DNA from: Cranoglanis bouderius
Lineage: Eukaryota; Chordata; Actinopteri; Siluriformes; Cranoglanididae
Length of the DNA stretch: 64,000 nucleotides
Direction of reading: 5' to 3'
NCBI GenBank assembly: GCA_023630585.1
Contig: CM042565.1
Coordinates: 6,266,013-6,330,012, forward strand
Shown: positions 1 to 10,035 of the stretch, in pieces
Numbering within the stretch: position 1 is the first letter of the stretch
Layout: each line of letters opens with the position of its first letter
Made by a program: the position numbers and the translations under genes
The notes under the pieces: model-generated
What the model was told of the DNA's origin: nothing
Seen by the model: only the letters and a program-made list of their open reading frames with translations
Databases searched by the model: none

Positions 1-59
1 AGCAATTGTCAATAAGTTACTAAGTAACTGAACCTAAGATTGAAGAAAATATAGTCTCC

Positions 60-330
60 TCTGAAAGTGTTGGAAAGGCAAGGCCAATAATTTTGTTATA
101 CACTGAAGACATTTGGGTTTGAGCTCAAAAGATGAATGAGACAATAGATCAGAATTTCAGCTTTCATTTCCTGATATTTACATATAGATGTGTTAAACAA
201 CTTCGAACATGGCACCTTTGGTGGCAGGCCACCCAATTTTCAAGTAATCAAAAATAGAATAGAATTTAGAATTTAAATAAATTTTTAAAATAGAATTTCA
301 GAGAATAAAACTTTCGTTTTTGTATTTTAA
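60..330 (+). mobile_element. Tc1-like element, left-end fragment
   Basis: Shares its first 270 bases (TTTGGGTTTGAG, TCAGCTTTCATTTCCTG and so on) with the Tc1 copies that begin near 27600 and 53341. Only the terminal part is present; a different Tc1 sequence follows. Confidence 0.6.
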
Positions 331-599
331 ATGTTTGGTGGTCTGACTTAAGACCTGAGGTTGAAAGAAGTGGATCCATCAATTTTGCTGAATCATAAAT
401 GTCCAGTAGATGGCAGAGTAACGTGTATTAGAACTCCTTGGCAGAGCAGCAATTTAGTATCAGTGGAGCGCTCAGGGGCATAATTTCCGGGGGAAAAGTT
501 TGGAGATAAGTCTTTCACCTACTTCTAGGACTAGGATTTACTCCTATGTTCTGGATCATTGTCTTGCTGCATAATTCAGTTGCGCTTGAGTTTCAACTT

Positions 600-1540
600 A
601 CGGACTGAATAACGGACATTCTCCTTTAGGATTTTCTGGTACGGAGCAGAATTCATGTTTCCCTCAATTACTGCAAGTTGCCCAGGCCCTGAAGCAGCAA
701 AGCATTCCTACACCATCACACCTCCACCATGCTTGACCATAGTTAGGTATGTTCTTTTTGTGGAATTCTGTGTTTGGTTTATGCCAGATGTAACGGGACA
801 CCTGTCTTCTCAACAGTTCCACTTTTGACTCATCAGTCCACAGAACATTCTCCAAAAAGGTTTGAGGATCATTAAGGTGTGTTTTGGCAAAATTAATGGT
901 GAGTTTAATTTAATTAATTTGGTGAGTTTAAATTAATTAATGGCAAGCCTTAGTGGTCGTCTGGGTTAGCAGTGGTTTTCACCTCGCCACGCTTCCATGG
1001 ATGCCATTTTTGCCCAGTGTCTTTCTGATAGTGGAGTCATGAATAGTTACCTTTATTGATACAAAAGAGGCATGTGGGCCCTTCTATGTTGTCTTTGGGT
1101 CTTTTGTGACTTCCAGGATGAGTAGTTGCTGTACTCTTGGAGGAATTTTGGAAGGGAGGCTACTTCTGGGAAGGTTCACTACTGTGCCGAGTTTTTCCAT
1201 TTGGAGATAATGCCTCCCACTGTGGAGTCCCAGAGCCTTTGAAACACTTTCCAGACTCAGTCACCTTCTTGCTCATCATTTCTGAAATTTCTTTCAATTT
1301 TGGCATAGTGTGTTACTGGGTAAGATCTTTTAACCAACTTCATGCTGTTGAAAAAGTTCTATTTAAGTGTTGATTTGATTGAATCAGGCCTGATTGCATC
1401 TAGTCCAGCTGAACCCCATTATGAATGCAGTTTCATAGATTTGGGGAATTAGTAACAATGGGGGCAAATACATTTTCTTTGAATACATTTCAAATAGAAG
1501 AATTCAGGAAAAAAATCAGCAAATACTTTTTCACAACACT
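600..1540 (-). mobile_element. Tc1-like transposon fragment
   Basis: The minus strand encodes a piece of DDE transposase (VLWTDESKVELL, first catalytic Asp) at 855-664. Further Tc1-like sequence upstream on the same strand is broken by stops. The end near 1540 reads ACTTTTTCACAACACTGTA, a typical Tc1 terminus. Confidence 0.65.
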
Positions 1541-1605
1541 GTAGATGGGTGGATGGAGGGAAATTATGTAATGACCTTGCAGTTATAACAAAGCGGATAT
1601 CCCCC

Positions 1606-1609
<4 letters not shown>

Positions 1610-1690
<81 letters not shown>

Positions 1691-1745
1691 CTATCTATCT
1701 ATCTATATATCTATCTATTTATTTATTTATTTATTTATTTATAAA
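1610..1745. repeat. (TA)n and (TATC)/(TTTA)n compound microsatellite
   Basis: About 75 bases of pure TA alternate into TATC and then TTTA units. The apparent Ile-Tyr reading frame across it is an artefact. Confidence 0.95.
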
Positions 1746-2099
1746 TTTATAAATTTAATTTAATTTTAAAAAAATTATAAATATCAGGAAGCATACACAT
1801 TCAAATTCAACCCCCCCAATGTTCAAATCAAATCTATACCCATGGGAACACTTATGGCGAAATTAATTGCTAGAAAAAAACAGCCCAATTTGGGAATTTT
1901 TGTACAATTACCATGATATTAAAAACTAAAACAATACTAAAACTAAATACAAACTAAAAGTAATTATTTTTGAGAGATAAAAACTAAATCAAAACTATTT
2001 ATGCACCATTAAACCTAACTGAAACAAAACTGGAATTGAAAACCAAAATACAAAACAAAAAAAAAAAAAAAAAAAAGAAAGAAAAAAAAACCACCTAGC

Positions 2100-2560
2100 A
2101 ATATTTTTAAAACTATAATAACCCTGATCCAAACCCACCTAAATCACAACAAATCAAATGGCAAAATGTGTTATGGTCTGATGAGACCAAGGTAGAACTT
2201 TCTGGGCATAATTCTAAAAGATATGATTGGCACAAAAACAAGATAGCTTATCACCCTGAGAACACCATACCCACGGTGAAGCACGGAAGTGGCAGCATCA
2301 TGCTATGAGGCTGCTTCTCTTCCACTGGGACTGGGGCTTTAGTCAAGAGGGAATGATGGATAGCTTGAAATACCTAAAATATCTATTTTGGCACAAAACC
2401 CGCAGGCCTCTGCTGGACGGCTGAAAATTAAAAAAAAAAAAAAATCAATCCAGTATGATAATGACCCAAAGCACAAATCCAATTCAACAAAGAATGTCAC
2501 ATTAAATTGAAAGAATGTAACAAAGAATGTCACCTTAAATGTCACATTAAACACTTTGTC
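2100..2560 (+). mobile_element. Tc1-like transposase fragment
   Basis: Translates, with stops, to WSDETKVEL followed by HPENTIPTVKHGSGSIML and GCFSSTGTGALVK, the central Tc1 catalytic region. A poly-A run lies just upstream (2057-2090). It ends about 160 bases from cabp7 exon 4. Confidence 0.7.
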
Positions 2561-2722
2561 AGCTCAATTTGTTTGACACGATCACTTTGTGACACTTCTT
2601 AATGACATAGAGGCCAGCATGTGACCACACATAAATGTTAATTTATCAGAAAAGGCAGATGTTATTATTAGGGTATTATTGTATTTTTGTCATGATGAAA
2701 TTGTTAGTGTGCGCAGTCTTAC

Positions 2723-2870
2723 TGTCAATGTTAACTTGACACTCAGGGCTGTTCATATGGCTCCCCTCATTCATGATGATGTTCTCAATGTCTTTCATTG
2801 TCAAATGGTCACAGAACGTCTCGTATAGCAGTCTCTTTAGCTCATCCACTGTCAACTTCTGCATATCACA
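2723..2870 (-). CDS. cabp7: cabp7 exon 4 (EF-hand 3/4 region)
   Basis: This exon encodes 49 residues starting CDMQKLTVDELKRLLYETF and containing DHLTMKDIENIIMNE. These are hallmark strings of CaBP7/calneuron, the neuronal EF-hand proteins that are anchored by a C-terminal membrane tail and act at the Golgi and on phosphatidylinositol 4-kinase beta. It starts after an AG acceptor (plus-strand ct at 2871-2872) in phase 0 and ends with one extra base at a GTAAGAC donor, so it leaves in phase 1. The segment covers the degenerate C-terminal EF-hands, and the linker (SPECQVNID) is close to the family ECPVDVE stretch. It has no stops or frameshifts. The following exon, which would carry the conserved TCVRKSLICAF membrane tail, was not found between 1 and 2722 and presumably lies beyond the left edge. 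Confidence 0.88.
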
Positions 2871-3228
2871 CTGATGAAATAAATGTCAAAGAGAAATATG
2901 ACCATCAGCTTACAAATAACCAGCGAGGCACCTAAATGAGGTTTTGGGTCATAAATGTTCAAACAAAAGTACTAACAAAGATATAATAAAAGTAATTTAG
3001 GCAGCAGTATATTGCGACTCAAATGTAATAACCAAGCAAATGTGTTTGGCAATTTTAATTAGCATTATTATAATGGCAATAACACTGGCAGGCTGTGCAT
3101 AATGTAAGAATGACCTACATATTCTACAAGCTATTATAGTCAGCAACAATGAGGCAGAACTGATGCATAATATAAATTACAACACTAACATGGCAGGGTT
3201 CCAGCTTCAAGCATGTAGCAATCCATAC

Positions 3229-3341
3229 CTTCCAGAAAATGGAGTCAAAGTTTGTTCTGTGAAACTTGTCAGGCATGCCAGCTGCAGTCAGTTTAGGGCC
3301 AAGCAGAGTTACAAACTCCTCAAAACCCACCTGGCCATCGC
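3229..3341 (-). CDS. cabp7: cabp7 exon 3 (EF-hand 2)
   Basis: The exon supplies the second half of EF-hand 2 (GDGQVGFEEF) followed by VTLLGPKLTAAGMPDKF and ends FDSIFWK at a GTATGG donor, phase 0, exactly where exon 4 (CDMQKL) continues. It enters in phase 1 after a CCAAAG acceptor. The family has QVDFEEF, so the aspartate at loop position 9 is glycine here; whether this weakens Ca binding is inference. The 2 + 37-codon structure matches the vertebrate CABP7/CALN exon. Exon 1 also ends in phase 1, so exon 1 could splice straight to exon 3 in frame if exon 2 were absent. Confidence 0.88.
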
Positions 3342-3419
3342 CTTTGGACAAAACAACAGGCCAGTCTGACCAAACTGCTGAAATATGTGCAACATTCAAG
3401 TAGACTGAATTGACCTTTT

Positions 3420-3424
<5 letters not shown>

Positions 3425-3474
<50 letters not shown>
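3425..3474. repeat. (GT)25 microsatellite
   Basis: Uninterrupted GT dinucleotides 80 bases upstream of cabp7 exon 3, in its intron. Confidence 0.97.
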
Positions 3475-3475
<1 letters not shown>

Positions 3476-3484
3476 TGTGCGTGC

Positions 3485-3847
3485 ACGTATGCGTGTGGTG
3501 TTTAGAATCTGTTTGTCAGATATTCTTGTTGCTTTCTAAATTTTTTATGCTGAGAATTTCTGTGCTCTTTTTTATTTTCTTTATCAGCTGCTGCATTGTT
3601 TTCCCTTCTGAAGAATGTGAAGAATATTCTCTTATGATCTGCCCAAAATCCTCCATCAGGAAGTAACTGGAAGTTTTGGGTGACTTAGGCCACAGGTTCC
3701 CAAATTTGGTCCTGGCTTACCCATCCTGCACATTTTCCATGTGCCTAACACACCTGATTTAAACAAATCAGATGATTAACAGCCCTTCCTGAGTTGAAGT
3801 GTGTGTCAAAGGATACCTATTATCACACTTTTTACGAGATGTAATAC
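3485..3847. other. cabp7: intron sequence, mostly unassigned
   Basis: AT-rich intron. The 3690-3800 part (CCCAAATTTGGTCCTGGC and CACCTGATTTAAAC) resembles a common dispersed fish repeat. No exon was recognised. Confidence 0.3.
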
Positions 3848-3945
3848 AACCCCAATTCCAAAAAAGTTGGGACACTGTGTAAAATGTAAATAAGAACAGA
3901 ATGCAATGATTTGCAAATCTCATAAACCCTATGCTGTAAATGCCC
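3848..3945 (+). mobile_element. Tc1-family terminal fragment (CAACCCCAATTCC end)
   Basis: Begins CAACCCCAATTCCAAAAAAG and matches the termini of the family seen at 13504-15080 and 48700-48906. Only the outer end survives. Confidence 0.6.
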
Positions 3946-4199
3946 CTTTTTGGGTGGAAGCAAAAACATGTTTTCGTGTCTCTTTAAATGCAAATGAGCT
4001 GCTGCTCCCCGTTCCCTTTCAGGAAGAGGGCTGTGCCTTTACAGCTCCTGCTTTGGATACTATGGCAACAACAAACCAGGAGAACCAGTATGACTGACAC
4101 CGTAAATATCGGTGTTCAGCCCTATATGTATGAACCAGAATGTATGAATTAATCAGACTGTAAGCGTTTTCAGGTAAAAAATAAAAATGATGACATAAC

Positions 4200-5567
4200 T
4201 GTGCAAAAGTTTTAGGCACCCTATTTTTTTTTAGTACAAACTTTGTTATAGATTTTTTATTTTATAACTTCTACATTATCAAGTCAGTACAAAAACATTT
4301 TAGATTCCCAAACATTAGTTTTCTAGCATAAAATTAAATGTTACAGAAAAATGTTTGTGTGTCATTAAAGAAAGCAGCATATTACATAAGAGACCACTTA
4401 AAAAAAAAAAAAAACACAATGAAGGCTGCTGGGTTTTGCTGCAAAAATAAGAAGCAAGTGCGAAAGTCAAAGTCTCTAGAAGAACTGTGGCTGGTTCTGC
4501 AAGATGCTGAATAAAACTAACCAGCTAATTTCCTTATAAAACTGGACAAATTATACCAGAGACTACTATTTTTATTTTAATGTGTATTTTTTTGTCACAC
4601 CAAATATTGACTTTGTTTCATTTACTACTGTTTACTGCTCTTTACGGTATTTTTTTAAATGTTAAATATTTTGAAGGCGTCTTTGCTCTACAGCATTTCT
4701 TTGCATGTACAAAGAAACGTGTATTGTTCCATCCTTGAGAATAAACTTTTCCAGATCCTTCAAATTTCGAGGTCCATGCTGGTGGACTCCTCTTCAGTTC
4801 ACCCCACAGGTTTTCTATGGGTTTCAAAAGTCAGGGGACTGGGGTGGCCATGGCAGGACCTTGATTTTGTGGTCAGTAAACAATTTCTGTGTTGATTTTG
4901 ATGTATGTTTTGGATCATTGTCCTGCTGGAAGATCCAACTACAGCCCATTTTAAGCTTTCTGGCAGAGGCAGTCAGGTTTTCATTTAATATCTGTTGATG
5001 TCCATGATGTCATGTATCCTAACAAAATGTCCAGGTCCTCTGGCAGAAAAGCAGCTCCAAAACATTAAAGAGTCACCACCATATTTAACCGTGGGCATGA
5101 GGTACTTTTCCATATGGCTACCTCTCTGTGTGCGCCAAAACCACCTCTGGTGTTTATTGCCAAAAAGCTCTATTTTGGTTTCATCTGACCATAGAACCCG
5201 ATCCCATTTGAAGTTCCAGTAGTGTCTGGCAAAACTTTTTTCTTGAAACCCTTCCAAACAACTTGTGGTGATATAGGTGACTTCGGATTGTAGTTTTTTA
5301 GTCATTCTGACCCCAAGACGCAACTAAATTCTGCAATTCTCAAGCTGTGATCCTTGGAGATTTTTTTCGCCACTCGAACCATCCTCTTCACAGTGCGTTG
5401 AGACAATATAGACACATGTCCAATTCCAGGTTGATTCATAACATTTCCAGTTCACTGGAACTTTTTAATTATTGCTCTGATGGTGGAAATGGGCATTTTC
5501 AATGCTTATGCTATTTTCTTTTAGCCACTTCCAATTTTTTGAAGCTCAACAACTTTTTGTCACACAT
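4200..5567 (-). mobile_element. Tc1-like transposon, decayed
   Basis: Minus-strand transposase pieces: VLWSDETKIELFG and MPTVKYGGDSLMFWSCF (about 5323-4985), and PIENLWGELKR with the catalytic Glu (about 4827-4642). Stops and shifts break the frame. Its 5' end stops abruptly near 5567, where a LINE begins. Confidence 0.75.
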
Positions 5568-5570
5568 CTG

Positions 5571-6922
5571 CTCAGGGAGATGTTGAAGATGTCAGTGAGA
5601 ACATCCACCAGCTGGTCTGCACATCCTCTGAGCACTCTTCCAGGAATGATGTCTGGTCCAGCAGCTTTCCGTGGGTTGACTCTGCGTAGAGTTTTCTCTG
5701 GATGCCCTGCCACATGTGTTGTGTGTCACCGCTGTCCTTGAAGTGCCAGTGGATTTTCTGGGCGTGTGCGTGCTTTGCCTCTCTGATGGCCCGGGACAGT
5801 TTGGCTCTCGCTGTTCTTAGGGCCACCTTGTCACCTGCCCTGAAGGCGGAGTCTCGGGTTCTCAGCAGTGCATGCACCTCCGCAGTCATCCACAGCTTCT
5901 GGTGCGTGTAGTGATTGTCTTGGAGACAGTGACGTCATCAATGCACTTGCTGATGTAGCTGGTCACTGATGCCGTGTATTCCTCCAAGTTGGTGGAGTCG
6001 CTGTCGGCTGCAGGCTCTCTTAACATGTGCCAGTCAGTGTGCTCAAAACAGTCCTGAAGAGCAGAGATGGCTCCTGCTGGCCAGGTTTTCACCTGCTTCA
6101 AAACCGGTTTGGAGTGTCTGACGAGCGGTCTGTATGCTGGGATTAGCCTAACAGAGATGTGGTCTGAGTAGCCGAAGTGGGGGCGCGGCTCCACCCGGTA
6201 CACGCCAGAGAAGTTTGTGTAAACAAGATCCAGCGCGTTCGCCCCTCTCGTTGCAAAGTTCATATGTTGGTGGAATTTAGGAAGCACTGATTTGAGATTC
6301 GCATGGTTGAAATCTCCGGCAATAATAAACAGTCCATCAGAGTGTTCTGCAGTTCGCTAATAGCCCCATACAGTTCACAGAGGACTTCCTTAGCATTAGC
6401 GCTAGAGGGAATGTATTCTCCGATTATCAAGACAGTGGTGAATTCCCATGGTAAATAAAATGGTCTGCATCTAACAGTCACAAACTCCACCAGCGATGAG
6501 CAGTAACTAGAAACTAGCACCGAGTTCTTGCACCATTCAGTGTTGATGTAAACACATAAGCCACTACCGCGAGCCTTACCGCACAGAGCTGTGTTTCTGT
6601 CGGCACGAAATGAGGCGAGCCCATCTAGATGAATGGCGGCGTCTGGAACTCTGTTGCTGAGCCACCCCAGATAGCAAATGGCATCTAGCCCACATACCCT
6701 ATGGAATGATGGCAATGACTCAACCTGAGTGTGGCTGGCTTCTGGGCCAGATGTGGGCCCAGACAAAACAAGCCTAAAACCAGCTTGCTGTGTGAGGGCC
6801 AGATATGGCCCATGTGACCTTTGCCATTGCCAGAACTGAGCCATATGTACCATAGTTGGCCCAGATGAGGCCCAGAAATGTATGCTATCTGGGATGTCTC
6901 CATGAAAACAAAGACGCAGCAA
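5571..6922 (-). mobile_element. L2/CR1-like LINE fragment: endonuclease and linker
   Basis: The minus strand encodes an APE-type endonuclease region ([44 protein letters not shown]) followed by the linker before reverse transcriptase ([20 protein letters not shown]). Several frameshifts. The reverse transcriptase itself is missing. A small inverted-repeat element interrupts it at 6666-6893. Clade assignment is by resemblance only. Confidence 0.65.
6666..6893. mobile_element. MITE-like element inside the LINE
   Basis: 228 bases bounded by perfect 11-base inverted repeats, CCCAGATAGCA and TGCTATCTGGG. The interior is rich in GGCCCA/TGGGCC words and imperfectly palindromic. It splits the LINE endonuclease frame. 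No clear target-site duplication was seen. Confidence 0.6.
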
Positions 6923-7049
6923 TCTCTAAACTCACTCCGCGTTGCCTGCTGGAATCGGATGTCAGATCCTTTTGTCCATTGCTCCCAGGTTCAAAGAAGA
7001 GTCATCATTCAAAAGGCATAGGCAAGGGTCCGGAGTAACATTACACCAC

Positions 7050-8880
7050 ATCACTTTTTGTACATCACAACAAACCTGAGTCCAGAAATTATCACTGAAC
7101 ATTCCCAAAACACATGATACATTGTTGGATTTTGACATATAGTGCAATTAGGATCAGGTGTTAAGCCCATTCTGTATCGTCTGTACGGTGTGACATAAGC
7201 TCCATGAATGGTTTTAAAATTGATAAGCTGGTGACTCCAGCTCAGTTTCAAGATGTTTCGCTTATATTTGACCATACCATAAGCCAATCAGGGCAAAGTC
7301 CAGCCACTACTAAATCCTTCTCCCACACTATCTCAATAGGCAAACGTTTACATTGTGTTTCTAAAAGGGTTGCATAAATTTGCAAAACTAGGCCTCTACA
7401 ACCTTTAGCACGATCAAACCATCCCGCCATTGGATGCGAGGGTAGTGATGTGTTCCATGGGACTCCATATGCCTTCATGGCTGATCTCAATCTCAGATAA
7501 AGAAAAAAGAGGAACCAGGTAGGTCAAACAAAGTCTGTAAGTTGTGAAATGAGTGTAAACCATCTTCACTGTATGTATATCCTAGTGTATGAATTTCCTT
7601 AGAGGCCCAAGGAGGGGGTGTAAAAGGTTTCTTTCCTGTCAATATATTAGTATTATTCCATAAGGGAAAAAGTTTATGAAATTTTAGTACAGTTTCAAAC
7701 ATTTTTATGCCTTTTTCCAGATGACAAGACAATTAGCAAATAAAGTCCTGAATTTGCTTTAAGTTTTCTGCATTTTAAACATATTTATGGAAGATCTTGA
7801 AGTCTATTAGGTTGTGCCATTGAGATCTCTGTGGATCTCCAGGGCACCTTAAAATAAAATTACAGTCCATTCAAAACCTCAAAGCTCTTAGTTGATACGC
7901 CCAGAAATAAAACTTTAACTTAGGTCAGAGACAACCCTCCCTTCAATTTATGACACTGCAAAACGGATGCTTTAATTCTAGCTCATTTACCATTCCATAT
8001 GAATTTGGAAATCAAAGATTGGGCCTGCTCAAAAAACATAGGAGGAGGAGAGGCTGGAATCATAGAAAACAAGAAGTTAAGGCTATAAAAGAATGTTCAT
8101 CTTAACAATAGAGATTAGATTAGAGTATTCTAACGCTGGACATCCTCTGCAATTTTTTGAGAAATTTCCCCAGAATTTTTATGAACAATTTCAGACAACT
8201 TTGCATATATTTTAATTCCTAGATAAGAAATTATATTTCCTCCTGCCATCTGGAAAAAGGTACCAAAGCATTTGGGCCCTCACGACCAGAATGTGTAACA
8301 GCTTCTTGATATTTCATCGCTCATGGGAGTGGAGGGATGGTATAGAACATTAGTAGCAGCCAAATTCAAGGGGAGTAGTATAGATTTATGCCAGTTTCTT
8401 TTATTACCTGCTAAATTTTTAAAGTCTTTGAACACTGATAACACCTGCAAATCTGAAACTTCAACACTGGACAGGAACAGAAAAATGTCATCTGCGTAGA
8501 GAGAGATGGAATGTTTGGAGCCATGAACAACAATGGAATATATAGATGTGTGCTCTCTTATGGCTTGCGCAAGGGTTTCTAATGATAACACAAGTAATAA
8601 TGGTGAGAGAGGGCAGCCTAGTCTTGTGCGCTTCTGCAACTGAAAGGGTAAAGATTGACAGGTACCTGTGATCACAGAGGCCAGGGGGGCTTCATCATTT
8701 TGTATCATACACATAAAGTTTGTATCATACCATTACATTTTGGACCGAATCCCAAATGTTTCATTAATGCCCACAGGTATGGCCATACTCCACGCTGTCA
8801 AAAGCCTTTTCGGCATCCAATGAGAGCAATTCCGTAAACGATTCTGCTATATTCTCAATATGCAGCAGTCTGCACACATT
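7050..8880 (-). mobile_element. L1 LINE fragment (reverse transcriptase to C-terminus)
   Basis: Minus-strand pieces include reverse transcriptase motifs RLGCPLSPLL and SLYADDIFLFL (8714-8280) and C-terminal parts (7490-7051, including NPTMYHVFWEC). Stops throughout. This copy lies opposite in orientation to the L1 at 31.9 kb. Confidence 0.75.
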
Positions 8881-8924
8881 ATCCCCTGCCAAATGGCCCT
8901 AATAAAGCTTGTTTGGTTGACGGT

Positions 8925-10035
8925 TGACGGTACCAGATTTTCACAAGTACCGGTACTACTAGCGCTGTGTGACAGGTAGTCGGTCGGGAACTTTTCATAG
9001 GTGCACCGTGCAATTATGGTAGCGGTGGCATTATGGATGTTGTAGCATAGTTTAATTCAAGTGTAGGATTGAAAAGAAAAAACATCGTCATTTTTTCTTA
9101 CTTAATGGTTAACTTGCGCGCACTAATACGGTCATGTGTCCTTATTAACCATTTAATTATTTTAAAAACATCCGCGGACCGCCGTGTTAAGTGTAAAACT
9201 ATGCTATACACAGCTGCTGTGTTTACGTAGGTACTTATGCGATATATCTTTGGAAAGCTTCGATTGATATAAACAAACACTTACAAAACTGAGCCAACTC
9301 ACCCATGAAGCCTCATATTAGTCCACTGATCCATAAAATCCCAACAAAAACAGTCTTGTTACACTGGCAAAGGTCCACATGATCCAATTAAGTAAAAATA
9401 TTTTGTCCAAAACACATCAATAAATACCCACGGACTATTGCTGAGTCATTTCAAATTATAGGCAATCTTTCACGTTTTCTCCATTATAACTCCGGTTCAC
9501 TTTCAGCAATTTAAAAGTCCGTGCGTAAAGATGCCTAATGAGTGGCAAGTGTTTCGGTTCAGAAACTTTTTTACATAGTCTGTATTTTTTTGCTTGTAAT
9601 TTATTGAGTTATTATTTACTTGAAGGGAAAAAACCTAAGGTCAAAACTTCAGAAATACTTTAAATATGCATATGCATTTGTTTTAATTAATATTTAACTT
9701 TATAAATAAGAAGTGTGTTGTTCAATTATGGCATATTTTTGTGTTTTGCATGCTTGTAATTTAAAAAATTTTTATTTTTATTTTTATACCTTTAAACCTT
9801 TTTACCTTGGAAAAAAAACTTGAAACACTTTGAAATACTTGAAGTATACAGAATGGCATTGTTTAAAAAAAAAACAACAACTTTATATTGATATTTAACT
9901 TTATTAATAAAATACTGTATTGTTTAATTAACATGTTTTTGTGTTTTGCTTTGGTACCGAAATTGGTACCGAGTACCATGGAATTTTACTGGTATTGGTA
10001 CCGACTACTGAAATTTTGGTACCGTGACAACCCTA
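8925..10035. mobile_element. hAT-like non-autonomous element
   Basis: The ends are inverted: the left begins with TTGACGGTACCAGATTTT, and the right, read in reverse, is TAGGGTTGTCACGGTACC and then AAAATTTCAGTAG. GGTACC words recur at both ends. The interior is AT-rich with no transposase. It truncates the Polinton polymerase that follows. Confidence 0.5.

Noticed and set aside
1549..1752. Ile-Tyr repeat open frame
   Set aside because: Direct translation of the (TA)n microsatellite.
3124..3666. Open frames rich in Thr-His or Cys-Val around 3.4 kb
   Set aside because: Read through the (GT)n microsatellite. The real coding is cabp7 exon 3 on the minus strand only.
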